This document shows, in pieces, positions 10,765 through 21,594 of a DNA stretch of 64,000 nucleotides. A model generated the notes under the pieces. The model had not been told where the DNA came from and searched no databases. It saw nothing but the letters and a program-made list of their open reading frames with translations. The DNA lies in the NCBI GenBank assembly GCA_028583685.1, contig JAMXIF010000043.1, positions 5,821,408 through 5,885,407 on the forward strand. Direction: 5' to 3'. This stretch comes from Petaurus breviceps papuanus. Taxonomy: Eukaryota > Chordata > Mammalia > Diprotodontia > Petauridae. The translations under genes and the position numbers were made by a program. How positions within the stretch are numbered: position 1 is the first letter of the stretch; every line of letters begins with the position of its first letter.

Positions 10765-10948
10765 TGAAAGGGACATAGTGAAACAGTGGAGACAGCACTG
10801 AACTGAGAGTCACAAGGCCTGGGTTTAAAATCTGTCTCTTGCACCTGCTGCCAATGTGAACTGGAAGTCTTCTGATCTACAAAATGATGATATTGACCTC
10901 TAAGGTCTATTCTAACTATAGATATATGATCCTATGACTTATCAATAT
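10765..10948 (+). repeat. MIR-type CORE-SINE
   Basis: Plus-strand order: 'GGGACATAGTGAAACAGTGG', 'AGTCACAAGGCCTGGGTTT', 'TCTACAAAATGATGATATTG', 'GACCTCTAAGGTCTATTC' and a terminal ATGATCCTATGA. Nearly full length. Confidence 0.7.
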
Positions 10949-11049
10949 AAAATATAATTTAAAGAAATTATACTGAGAGGGTTTCAAACCCCCTATTCCC
11001 TCTATACTTCTGTCATTGATGTGCCCATTCTGTTTAAAGATTCATTCTT

Positions 11050-11207
11050 GGGGTGGCTAGGTGGTGCAGTGAATAGAGCATTGGCCCTGGAGTCAGGAGG
11101 ACCTGACTTCAAATCTGGCCTTAGACACTTGACACACTTACTAGCCGTGTGACTTTGGACAAGTCATTTAATCCCAACTAGCCTCCAAAATGCAAAAAAC
11201 AAAAAAT
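11050..11207 (+). mobile_element. Marsupial tRNA-derived SINE, short form
   Basis: Reads 'GGGGTGGCTAGGTGGTGCAG', 'CCCTGGAGTCAGGAGGACC', 'CTTACTAGCCGTGTGAC', then an A-rich end. Flanked by ATTCATTCTT (11040-11049) and ACTCATTCTT (11208-11217), one mismatch. Confidence 0.9.
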
Positions 11208-11219
11208 ACTCATTCTTTT

Positions 11220-11683
11220 GTTCAGGAAAATGCTGGGGGAGTGGTTAATAATAATGGTAATAATAACACTATTATGTATGTGCCAAGCACTCTGCTGAAC
11301 TATGGCATTCTAAGTATAACTGGCACCTTAGAATGAACCAGTTCATGTAAGAATTTCCATGTAAAATTTGAAAAATAGGCCTAAAAGGATAAGAATCCAA
11401 ACAGCTCAGTTTTGATGAACAATAAGATAGTGTTGATAGTTTAAAATAGGGTGACACTCAGAGAGGGTAATCCAAGGTAAAGCCCTGGGAAGTCAAAGAA
11501 TGGCATGAAGATCAATGACCCAGAAGAAGGAGGTTTCTAAATGAAGAGTAACACTGGAAAAAGTGTATAGTAAAAAAAAAAAGACTTCCTATTTCTGTCA
11601 CCTTTAGGATAGTATAGGGCCTCATAAAAAGTTGTGAGTTCACAACAATTTCAATTTACCTATAAAGATTCCTAATCCTTCCA
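11220..11683. other. Mostly unassigned; small MIR relic at 11245-11300
   Basis: 'AATAATAACACTATTATGTA' and 'TGCCAAGCACTCTGCTGAAC' at the start resemble the minus-strand MIR 3' part. The rest is unrecognised. Confidence 0.4.
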
Positions 11684-11900
11684 GGGACAGCTACTGGCTA
11701 AGTGGATAGAGTTTCCAATCCTGAAGTCAGGTAGATTTGTGTTCCTGAGTCCAAATCTGGCCTTAGATACTTGGCAAGTCTTTTTAACCTTATTTGCCTC
11801 AGTTTCCATATCTGTATCATAAGCTGGAGAAAAAAAATGGCCAACCATTCTAGTATCTTTCCCAAGAAAACTCTAAATATGGTCATGAAGAGTCACCAAT
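11684..11900 (+). mobile_element. Marsupial SINE, long form with RTE-like tail
   Basis: The head is decayed ('GGGACAGCTACTGGCTAAG'). The diagnostic tail is clear: 'TTTGCCTCAGTTTCC', 'AAGCTGGAG', 'CCATTCTAGTATCTTTCCCA', 'TAAATATGGTCATGAAGAGT'. This tail resembles the 3' end of BovB/RTE LINEs, the presumed source of its mobilising enzyme. Confidence 0.8.
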
Positions 11901-12674
11901 CCCACTAGAGTGTGAGTTTTTCTGCTACTAGAAGTAACTCAAACAGGAAAAGTGGGATAGACAGAGATGTTTCTATTTCACTCAAAGGGGGCACAACAAA
12001 AGACCCCACCACCAAGAACAAGCAAGGTAAGAAGAATACTTTCCTGCTTCAGTCCCTTTGGCAACATTGCTTACATAAAGTGGTTCCAAAATAGAGAATG
12101 GATCTCATTAAGGCTTCAAAGGACAATGAATTTAAAATGATGACCCTTACTTTAAATGGTTTCTTTATTAATCGAGTCACTAGCCTTTAAGGAATTGAAA
12201 GTTTTAGCCAAAAAGGGTGGGAAATGGGTTCCACTGATATTAAACAGTCAGTAAAATGTATTAAATATTCTCTAATTAAGTTGATGTTAGACAACTCAAT
12301 TACACAAAGTAATAGAAGAACTGTGAATTAGATATGTGAAAACAATGCCTTTGTGATGCAAAAGCTCATCTAATTCCATGTTAATTGTTTCATATAAATA
12401 GTATTAGGAAATGTCTTTAATGAACATTGCTTACATTTTATCCTGGCACTTTCCAAGAGCTCCCTAACATGAAGTCCAGCACAAAGTTAAGGTAAGAAGG
12501 AAAAGAAGGAGAGGTTCTTAAGGAAAAATACAATTTCTCCTATAAAACTCAATTTTCATTTATCTACAAGAAAAACCACATAATTTCCTCCCCATAGAAA
12601 CCAAGCACTATTCATTAAATAGAACACATCTAAAGAAATATGAGAAAGGTTGATGTCTTCGAGTGTGCCCTTGA
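11901..12674. other. Repeat-free stretch, possible conserved non-coding element
   Basis: From about 12100 to 12660 I recognise no repeat. The sequence has complex, non-repetitive AT-rich text with homeodomain-like cores (TAATTAAG at 12273-12280, GTTAATTG near 12381). Such islands in repeat-dense DNA sometimes mark enhancers; here that is only inference. Confidence 0.3.
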
Positions 12675-12683
12675 TTAAATATG

Positions 12684-12957
12684 TAATAATAATAATAATA
12701 ATAATGATAACTGGCATTTATATGGCACTATGAAGTTGCCCAAGCACATGCTAAATATTTTATTTTATCTTTGTAACAGCCTTAGGGAATAGGTGCTATT
12801 GTTATCCCCATTTTAGAGATGAAAAAACTGAAGAAGCAGAGGTTAAGTGAATTACATAAGATCACACAGCAAGTAAGTGATGGTATAGATGAGAAATCAT
12901 ATCTTCTTGAAATTACTCCCTCTTCTGAGTCACCTTCCTTTCAATACAAATAGCTAG
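12684..12957 (-). repeat. MIR-type CORE-SINE with (AAT)n tail
   Basis: Minus-strand MIR: an (AAT)n run, 'AACTGGCATTTATATGGCA', 'GTGCTATTGTTATCCCCATT', 'TTAGAGATGAAAAAACTGA', then 'ATCACACAGCAAGTAAGTG'. A second MIR begins at about 12942 and was split by the RTE insertion. Confidence 0.8.
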
Positions 12958-12973
12958 CATTTGTATAGTATTA

Positions 12974-15900
12974 GTTGGTTTTATTCTTGAAGAGAATCAA
13001 AATTACATCACTCTGTTGGAGTCAAGTACAGTGTGTCGGACTGTGGCAAATCAGACTAAAATGAGTTTAGAAGGCTCTACCACAGGTCGGGCACAAATAG
13101 TCCACATGAACATTTGGAGATGTCTCTAAATTTTTGCATCACACATTTCTTTTGAGCTAATGCATTTCTGCTTCATTCATAGAGCATAGTACCTTCTTTG
13201 ATGCAGGCACACCATGCTGAGTGGTCCATTGCCAGTGTCTTCTTTGTGTTACAATCAATGCTGAAGCTCTTCAAAGTGACCTTGTATCCCTGTATTGTTT
13301 CTTCTGACCATTATGTGAGTGCTTGCCTTGCATGAGTTCTCCATAAAATAGTATTTTAGTCAAATATACATTTGGCATCCAAACAACATGACCTGCCCAT
13401 CAGAGTTGTCATCTCTGAAGTAATGTTGGAATGTCTTACAGTTTAAATCAAGAAATGACCACAGGGTCTGGTAATTTATCTTGCCAGAGGATCTTCAGAA
13501 TATTCCTAAAACAATTCAAATGGAACTGATTCAGTTTCCTGGCATGGTGCTAGTATATTGTCCATGTTCCACAGTCATACAACAATGAGGCTGGCACAAC
13601 AATTCTGTAGACCTTCAGTTTGGTAAGGCATTCTAATATCTCCTCTTTCCCATACTTTCCTTCAAAAGTTGCCTACTCTGAGCTAGCTCTGGCAATGCTT
13701 GGGTCAATCTCATCATCTATGTGTACATCTCTGGAAAGGATACTGCCAGGTAAGTAAGCTTGTCCACATTACTCAAAATTTCTCCATTTGCTGTAGCTGA
13801 TGGTTCCATATATGGATGGTGTGGTGCTGGCTGTTGGATAGCCTCTGTTTTCCTGGTTTTCGTTTTTAGGCCAAAATTAGTACAAGCAGCAGAGAATTGA
13901 TACATATCTTATTGCATTTAGGATTCCAAAGCTGCATTGAGTGAACAATCATTTGAAAACAAAAATTTATGCACCAATTCTCCCTCCACTTTAGTCTTGG
14001 CTTCCAGCATTTTCAAGTTAAATAATTTACCATCATTGTGGTAGCTGACCTTGATGCCATTTTCTTCCTTATTGAAGGTGTCTGACAACATTGCTGAAAA
14101 CACCATGCTAAAAGGCATGGGAGCAAGCACACAGCCTTTCTTCACTCCATTGGTGATTAGGAAGATGCAAGAGCATCATCCATTATCCAGAATGCACGCA
14201 AAAGTCCATCATGAAACTGATGTACAATACTGACAAACTTTTCCAGGCAACCAAATTTTGACTTAATTTTCTACAAGTTCTACCAACTGAAAGTATCAAA
14301 GACCTTGATCAGATTGATAAATGTTGTGTACAGACATCTGTTTTAATTCTGGCATTTCTCTTAGAGTGGTCAGGCAGTTAACACCACATAGGCCATTCCT
14401 CAACCTTTCAGTTCACATTCGCTCTCAGATGGATTACCATCTTACAGGGTGAAGGATAAGCCTATTAAGGAGGAATCTGGCAATAATATTCCCAGAAATG
14501 ACTATAGAGAGACTCCTCCCCTTTGATTGTCACAGGACAGCCTATTTATTTTACCTTTATAGAGATGGAAAATGGAAGCATCCTTGAACTCCTTCCTGGA
14601 GGATAACCTCCTCTTGCCATACAACCCAGAAAATTCTAGTCAGCTTTTGTATGAGCATTGAATCCCCTGCCTTATAATTCTCTTCTGGAATAGAATCAGC
14701 ACCTGGCACTTTGCCATGTGAAAGGAGCTTAATGACATTAGAAATGTCTGAAGCTTGGCTAGAGAAGGATTAACTTCAACCTGAGGTATATAGTCAATGA
14801 CTTCAGCACTGATTGATGATGGTTTGGAGAAAACACTATGGAAGTATTTAACACATCTCTCCAGGATCATGTCCTTATCACTAATCAATATAGCTCCATT
14901 AGCACTGAGGACTTGAGATTCAGCATAGGTCTTTGGCCCAAAAATAGGTTCAGGGCATCATGGAAGCACTTTGGATTCATACTATCAGGGTAAAATCAAA
15001 TTTCATCAGCCTTCTTATTGAACCAAGCAAGATTCCTGCATTTCTCTAAACTTCTTTTGCATTTTACTTTTAATGGAGTCAAACTTTCCCATGCTAGAGA
15101 TGGAATAACTATCCAGCTGGTAAACACTATGGTGATCTCATTTATTTTTATAGCAGCTTCTGAATTTCCCCATCATTTTTGTCAAAACAGTTCGACGTGT
15201 ATGAGTGTTCTGTCCCATGTGAGAAAATGCAGTTATGTACATCAAATCTCTGAAAGCTTCCCACTTCTTTTCTGTTCCAATGTTTCCAACCTTGCGTTGG
15301 CTCAGTTTTCTCTCCAAGTTAGCAATGGACTACTTATGAACTATTTATTCATCCTGGGACAAGCATTCTAATCTGTTGACATTAAATCTTCGGATAGACA
15401 TCTTGCCTTAGGCCTGCTGATTTTGTTAAATGCAAATATCTACCTTGGAGAGTAAAAGTCTATGATCAGTCCAGCACTCTACACATCACCTCCCTCACTT
15501 TCATATCTTGTCTCTTCTCCTTACAGTGACATAGTCTGTTAAATGCCAATTTTTGCTACAAGGATGTATCTACAAAGTTTTATTCTGTTTAAATATCTGG
15601 AAGACAGTGTTGGCATTGAGAAAGTGATGAAATGCTCAAGTCTTCAGTAGTAAGTGACCACTGCTGTTATTGCTTCTTACTCCCAAGGCATTTTTGCCAT
15701 GTCTTGGAGTCTGTGCCTACTCTGGCATTAAAGTCATCCAGAATTGTAAGCTTGTCCTCTTTTGGTACATCAGTGATTAGGGATTCTGCTTCTTCTGGTT
15801 CTGGGAGCACATGCACTGATGATGGTGGTACGGAGCTTTCCTTAAAGTGACAACCACATTGTCCCTGTCATAGGTCTGGCATTCACTCCTTTTGGTAGTC

Positions 15901-16601
15901 ATACATGCTTGAGGACTAGAGTTGTTTTGGTCACAAAACTTAGACCAGCTTCACTATAGAAAAAAATGTGTTTCCAGCTCTGATTTCAGTAAGATGTCCT
16001 TCATTTACTAGCTTTTTTTTTTTTTTAAATCTCAGGGCTGCCATTTGAATGTGATACCTGCTGAATTCTTTCACAAGAAACAAGATGTGGGTGATGTCTT
16101 TTGATTCCTGCATAAATTGGATTTAAGTAAGGCAGAGTGTCATGAAGTCAGTGGCCTCTCTCCTCCAGAGTCATCAAAGTCTAGTAGCAAGACAAAGTCA
16201 AGATGATCGGTGATGGTTCAGGATGCAGTGGATGATTTTGGTGTCTTCATTGTCTTACAAAGGTCAAAGCATTTCGCAATGCCTGCTTCAACTGCCTTCA
16301 TGGTTGTTGGGGTAAAAATGTTTCATTTCACTCAAAGAAGTCTTCACATCTTTGGGGGTAGACACCCTCTCCCTCAATTCACTGAATGGTTTGAGACCCC
16401 CTCAGTTACCCTCAAGCTGGTTTGGTCTTTCTGATTAAATAGTTTATTGGGGAGAGGTTGCTGCACATGCTACAGCTTCTTAGAGCCTCTCATGACAGTT
16501 GGATTAAGCAGGTAGACACCAAAGGTAGAAAACAGCTCTGAGAAGGAGTCAGAAGCCCTCACAGCAAAGTTACTAATCTTCCGCAAACACACCCTACATC
16601 C
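12974..16601 (-). mobile_element. RTE-clade LINE, nearly full length
   Basis: Minus-strand element of 3.6 kb. From 5' to 3' on that strand it has a ~0.5 kb leader, an endonuclease signature at 15744-15710 (DDFNARVGTD, the APE-type 'GDFNARVG' motif), then reverse-transcriptase pieces at 14888-14640, 14145-13918 (GCVLAPMPFSMVFSAMLS; SNDCSLNA in place of the catalytic FADD) and 13905-13717 (FGLKTKTRKTE). The frame is broken by several stops and shifts and one catalytic aspartate position is lost, so it is dead. Length matches intact RTE elements (about 3.2-3.8 kb). It splits a MIR, with imperfect flanking repeats CATTTGTATAGTATTA (12958-12973) and CATTTATATGGGATTA (16602-16617). RTE LINEs supply the machinery used by marsupial SINEs with RTE-like tails. 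Confidence 0.8.
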
Positions 16602-16730
16602 CATTTATATGGGATTATAAGTTTTGCAAAGCACTTTATATATATATATATATATTATCTCATTTTGATTCTCATAATAACTCTTTGTAGTAGGAGGCTT
16701 TAAACAAATTAAGTTACAGAGACTCGGATT
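16602..16730 (-). repeat. MIR continuation after the RTE insertion
   Basis: 'AGTTTTGCAAAGCACTTTA', a (TA)12 tract at about 16630-16655, 'ATCTCATTTTGATTCTCATA' and 'ATAACTC' continue the minus-strand MIR whose start ('ATAGCTAGCATTTGTATAG') is at 12950-12968. Confidence 0.65.
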
Positions 16731-16744
16731 TCTAGAAAAGGCCA

Positions 16745-16885
16745 AATATAATCACAGAATTATGGAAGGGGCCTTATGTATCATCCCATCTAAGCCCTCA
16801 ATTTTCAGATGAGAAAATGTAATCTTAGGAAGGGAAAAGTCATATTCAAAATTACATAGCTGGTTAGTGGCAAGGCTTCATAATT
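16745..16885 (-). repeat. Old MIR/CR1-like relic ('CACAGAAT...GGAAGGGGCC' type)
   Basis: 'ATCACAGAATTATGGAAGGG', 'CATCCCATCTAAGCCCTCA', 'CAGATGAGAAAATG', 'AAATTACATAGCTGGTTAG': a common vertebrate relic layout. Related copies are at 32090-32275, 32335-32480, 49700-49830, 52985-53140 and 59095-59270. Confidence 0.55.
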
Positions 16886-17402
16886 CACTTTACAAAATGT
16901 TGCCACATTTTGCAGAAGAACTAACTTTAGGATATCATACTCTTAAGCATATTAATAAATACATTGTATCAGGATGTAATAAGGTTAGTGAAATATAAAT
17001 CTGGCATGGAAAAAAAAAGAAGGAAGAAGATAATTTTAAAGAAAAGAAGAGGGTAAAAAGGACCAATAATGCTAAATGAGAGAGTATTAAGCAACTATGG
17101 GTTTAAGAATACCAGATTTGCTATAGGTTGATAGGGAGATAAAGAGACATGATAGATTAAAACAGATGAAATCAATCACTTTTTGAGACATTTGTAGAAG
17201 GAAGTCAAATAGGAAGCCAATCAAATAGCCTCAGAACAATAAACACAAATACAGAGTAATACCAAAAAAATTCTACTTGAATGTCCAAAAGGAGGAAAAA
17301 GTTTAGATTTATAGAAACATATATAATAGTGTTTCTATCCCCAAGGATTTAAGGGGAAAAGACATAAGAGTATGGTAAGTTAAAGAAAAAAAAATATTTG
17401 CG
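16886..17402. other. Unassigned AT-rich sequence
   Basis: Nothing recognisable apart from short A-rich runs. Confidence 0.4.
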
Positions 17403-17566
17403 AGACGGCTAGGTGGTGCAGTGAGTAAAGCACCGGCCCTGGAGTCAGGAAGACCCAAGTTCAGTTCTGGCCTCAGACACTTAACACCCACACACACAAA
17501 AAAAACTAGCCATGTTACTTGGGCACATTACTTAACCTCAATTGCCCTCCAAAAGGCAAAAAAAAA
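17403..17566 (+). mobile_element. Marsupial tRNA-derived SINE, short form
   Basis: Shows 'GACGGCTAGGTGGTGCAGTG', 'GCACCGGCCCTGGAGTCAGG', 'CAATTGCCCTCCAAAAGGC' and an A tail. A small (CA)n insertion lies at 17490-17500. Flanks share ATTTGC. Confidence 0.9.
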
Positions 17567-17824
17567 TTTGCAAATGAATAGAAACTCCCATTTCTTGTCA
17601 TTGTCTTAAAGTTATCTGCTTAGGAAAAGAAACATAGCTGCTCTTGCTTCATTTGCCCTGTAGGTTCATTATCCTTGGGACTTTCTAGTAGTAAAAAACC
17701 TTTGTTTCCCAAATATTTGAAGCAAAACTGAAATAAAATTAGAAATATTGCTTTTTTTTTCAAAGTTGATTGTTCACTATGTAATAGCAGTGGTAATATA
17801 AGTCATGTGAATATTTATTCAATT

Positions 17825-19369
17825 ATTTATTTTAAATTGTATTTATTTGTTTTTAGTTTTCAACATTTATTTCTATAAGATTCTGAGTTCTAAATTTTCT
17901 CTACCTCCCTCCACCTCCCCCCTTCCCCAAGATGGCATGCAATCTGATATAGGCTATAGATTTACAATCATATTAAGTATATTTCAACATTAGTCATGTT
18001 GTAAAGAAGTATTAAAACCAAAGGAAAAAAAAACATGAGAAAGAAGAAACAAGCAACAAAAAAAAAAGAGAGGGGGGGAGAAAATAGTATGCTTTAATCT
18101 GCTTCAATTGTTTGTATGCATTCAAAACTAAGTTCCTTTCACTGGATTTTACATTATAATTCTTTGGAGGCGTATCATCAAGGTAGTTCATAATTTATGT
18201 CTTTTTGAGTGAGGCAGATAGCAAGTATTAGAGGAGCTCAGAGGACTAAAGGGTGACTTTTGGTTTGGATATCAGGAGAAGGTAGCATGCTTTATCACTT
18301 TCTCCTGAATCATGGTTGGTCTTTACATTGATCTGAGTTTTCAAGTCTTTAAAGTCATTTCTCTTTACAATATTGTTGCTACAATATCAGTTTCTCTAGT
18401 GGTTTTCTTCATTCACTCTACATAAGTTTGTAAGTCTTCCCAAGCTTCTGTAAAGCCATCCCTTTCATAATTTATTATAGTGCAATAGTATTCTATGACA
18501 TTTATATGCCATAACTTGTGGGGAGCCAAGGAAGTCTTATTCAGGACTCAGATAAAAATCTCACTATGTATTCTATAGAAGGCCCTGCGCTATGTGGCTT
18601 TGTTCAGCTTGTTCCTTGGGTCTTTTGATATGGGTTAGACTTAAAAGGATGTTGTTTGAGTTCTGAGACCAATAGGCTCTGCCCCATGACTTCAGTTGTT
18701 CAAATCCAAAATACTTGAATTCTTAGGTGGTCAGATCCTATGCAGATGTACTTGATGATGTGGCTTTGGTTTCTGGCTTTGAAGCCAGCTCTCAGGAGTA
18801 TACTTTGTAATGTGACTGCACATGAAAGGAGTTAACTGACTCTTCCTAAGACTTTCTGGCACCTAGAGAACAGTCTTATCAAATTACCTATTCTGTGCTA
18901 CTTCCAGGATATAACAGACTAAGATAATGATAAGAATACTTGAGTCTTTTTTGTCTCATTGCTCCATAAAAACCTTGTCCGAAGAATCAATAAATGGAGT
19001 TCGTGGTTCTTCTTTGAACTACCCACATGGTCTGGTCATTTCTTGCTCAGATCTCTGATCATGCTTAGTGCTGGACACTGAGCAGCCCATGGAAAAAACT
19101 TGTTCAACCATTTCCCAAATTATCATCATTCCGTTATTTTCTAATTCATTGTCACCGTGAAAAAGTTGCTTTAAATATATTTGTATATATTTCTCCTTTC
19201 CATCTTTCTTTTGTCTCTTTTGGGTATGGAACTGGTAGTGCTATTACTGGGTTAAAGGGCAAACATACTTTAATAGTTTGGGGGTATGTTTCCAAATTGT
19301 TATCCTGTACTAATTCACTGTTCCACCAATAGTGTATTAGCATACCTGTTTTCTCATAGATGTAGGTTC
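17825..19369 (-). mobile_element. L1 LINE 3' portion, split by a solo LTR
   Basis: Minus-strand L1. 17850-18300 is 3' UTR: 'TAGTTTTCAACATTTATTTC', 'AGATTCTGAGTTCTAAATTT' in plus-strand reading. 18390-18512 is the ORF2 end ('CTCTACATAAGTTTGTAAG', 'ATAGTGCAATAGTATTCTAT'). After the LTR at 18519-19096 it resumes with 'TTGTTCAACCATTTCCCAAA' and runs through ORF2 3' text to about 19360 ('CACTGTTCCACCAATAGTGT'). 5'-truncated and old; no open frame. Confidence 0.75.
18519..19096 (+). mobile_element. Solo LTR of an endogenous retrovirus (fossil)
   Basis: A 578-bp block of unrelated, moderately GC-rich sequence interrupts an L1. It is bounded by the 6-bp direct repeat AACTTG (18513-18518 and 19097-19102). 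It starts TGGGGAGCC and contains an AATAAA polyadenylation-type signal near 18990, both LTR-like; the 6-bp duplication suits class II (ERVK-like) elements. No internal retroviral region is present, as expected after LTR-LTR recombination. It is younger than the L1 it sits in. Confidence 0.65.
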
Positions 19370-19379
19370 AAGATAATCA

Positions 19380-19627
19380 TGGGCAGCTAGATGACACAGG
19401 GGATAGAACACTGGGCCTGGAGTCAGGAAGACGTGAGTTTAAATCTGAACTTGGACACTTATTAGGTGTATGACCATGGGCAATTCACATAAACCTGTTT
19501 GCTTTAGTTTCCTTATCTATAAAATGAGCTGGAAAAGGAAATAGAAAAACATTTTAGTATCTTTGCCAAGAAAAGCCTAAATGGGGTAATGAAGAGTTGA
19601 ACATGACTGAAATGATTGAACAGCAAG
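19380..19627 (+). mobile_element. Marsupial SINE, long form with RTE-like tail
   Basis: Complete order: 'TGGGCAGCTAGATGACACAG', 'GGGCCTGGAGTCAGGAAGAC', 'TTTAGTTTCCTTATCTATAA', 'ATGAGCTGGAAAAGGAAATA', 'GAAGAGTTGAACATGACTG', 'AATGATTGAACAGCAAG'. The flanks AAGATAATCA (19370-19379) and AAGACAATCA (19628-19637) differ at one base. It landed at the 5' edge of the L1. Confidence 0.92.
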
Positions 19628-19639
19628 AAGACAATCAAG

Positions 19640-20865
19640 TGTGGGACTATAAGAAATAAATATGTACAGAAAGTGTCAAATAAACAATTCCAACCATGTT
19701 CAAGCTTGAAAATTACAAATTGGTCTACAGTCAAATCCTGGCAGTGTGCTGACATAATAAATAATAATAAACAGCTCATATTTTCTGGTCACAGTGTTTT
19801 CCTTAACCACAAAACATTTGAGGTAGATGGGGCAAACTTTGTTCTTGTGCTCATTCTTGGCTAAACTCATAACAGACTAGGACTGAACTAACCTTCTGGT
19901 TGGGTAGTAACCCAGATTTTCATGTTTCACTCTGGATCATGATCATAAAGATTTGAAGGGAGTTGTGAATAGGAGAATCAGTATGCTAGTGCAATTGAAA
20001 AGAAGAATGAAGCCATCAAATGTGTGAAGACAGAAGGAAGAAGATATCATATGCTAGGAGCAGACATGGTAGAGAGCCATGGGAAGAGGAAGGCAGAGAA
20101 TGACTCAGTTCTGGAATCCACAATGATTCTTTATCCCTAGTGATAGGTATAATCAAAGTGTGAGAAAAATCTTGTTGAATTTATCTATACTGCTGCTCTG
20201 ATGGGGACCAGAAAAAAAAGATATTTACAATTATATTCCCTACCTTTCCTTGCCCTAAATAGGAAAGGAAAAGATGAATGTATTACTTTTTATATTCTCA
20301 TTTTATAAATAGTTTCTCTGCTTCCCACTGAAACTTAAGATGCTTTCTAGTAAGTCTCACTTTCTATTGTAAATCATTAAATATGATAAAACTGCTGAAA
20401 TCCATAAATATAAACATTCATAAATATAGACTGTTATATATGGTTATCTTATAATAGCAGAATGTGTTAGCAGAGACACTCAGAACATTATTGTAAATGT
20501 AAATTTGATACTTCAAGGGATCAGTGGTCTCATTATTCAAATGGTCCTAGCCATTTCATCTCTCCAAGCCCTTTCATCATGTGGTACTCTTTCCCATGTC
20601 CAGTTTCCCAAATACAGTCCAGCCTACTTTATTTTTCCTATTCAATTCTGGGCAAAACTCATTGTTTATTAGAACTATCATATGTGTATTTAAGTGGTAT
20701 GCATACATACATGGCATACATGGTGCACACACAATCATATATGCATATATATTCCATATATGTGTAGCCACATTTTTTCCATTGAATAGAACTATGACTT
20801 TACATGGGGAACTTCTATTAAAGGCATTTCTTCTATGACTTATGATGAGTATTAACTCTACAAAT
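19640..20865. other. Unassigned sequence, 1.2 kb
   Basis: No recognised repeat or gene. Alternating purine-pyrimidine text (CATACATACATGGCATACAT, ATATGCATATATATTCC) lies at 20700-20762. Open frames overlapping there on both strands reflect this low-complexity text. Confidence 0.4.
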
Positions 20866-20869
20866 TTTG

Positions 20870-21005
20870 GTCTTAGAGAGCAATTTTGGCTATTGAGAGG
20901 TTAAATGATTTGTCCAGAATCACCTCACAGATATATGTTAAAGATTAGACTTGAACCTAGGTCATCCTGATTCTAAAGCTAACCACTACACTATTCTTCA
21001 GAGTC
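20870..21005 (-). repeat. MIR-type CORE-SINE relic
   Basis: 'GAGAGGTTAAATGATTTGTC', 'AGACTTGAACCTAGGTCATC', 'CTAACCACTACACTATTC': minus-strand MIR 5' half. Confidence 0.65.
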
Positions 21006-21590
21006 AGAATATCCAAATTCTGACACATAATGGATGTCAAATACTGCGAAGATGACAAGAAGAGTAGGTGATGAGAAAAATTGGGGATTTTAAAAGAAAG
21101 ATATCGTTATTAAAATTGTTAAAGCAATTTGGTTCTCAAATTGAATTGCAAGGGCTAAACAGAGAAAAGGAGCTTTTGAAATGGAAGCAATGTGTATAGA
21201 TGACACTTTCTGGAGGGTTGGCTGTGGGTGGAAGGAGATATGGAACAATACCTTGGGGATATGGCAGGGTCAAATGGAGACTTTTTTTTAAAGGGGGGAG
21301 GAAGAGGAGACTCAGAATCTAGGTAAAAAAAACTGGTTCAGACATTGCTTGTCCATCGGTAACCTATAATTTCCTTTTAATATCAACTTCATTAATGATG
21401 TCATTTATTATTCACTATATCTAATACATTTTAAGTCTCTTGTTAGAAAAAAAATAGTGGCCATGATATTTATTATGCAGAAATAACTCTCTTTTAGTTT
21501 TCATTTTTGAATCATGTTTTCCAACATATATTTTACCATTTCCCACTATTCCTTTTTATAAGAAACAACAAATTCAAAATAATATGACTC
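21006..21590. other. Unassigned sequence
   Basis: No recognisable feature. Confidence 0.4.
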
Positions 21591-21594
21591 AAAA

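Noticed and set aside
15018-15371. 117-codon plus-strand open frame
   Set aside because: It lies antisense to the RTE coding region, a shadow of the LINE frame.
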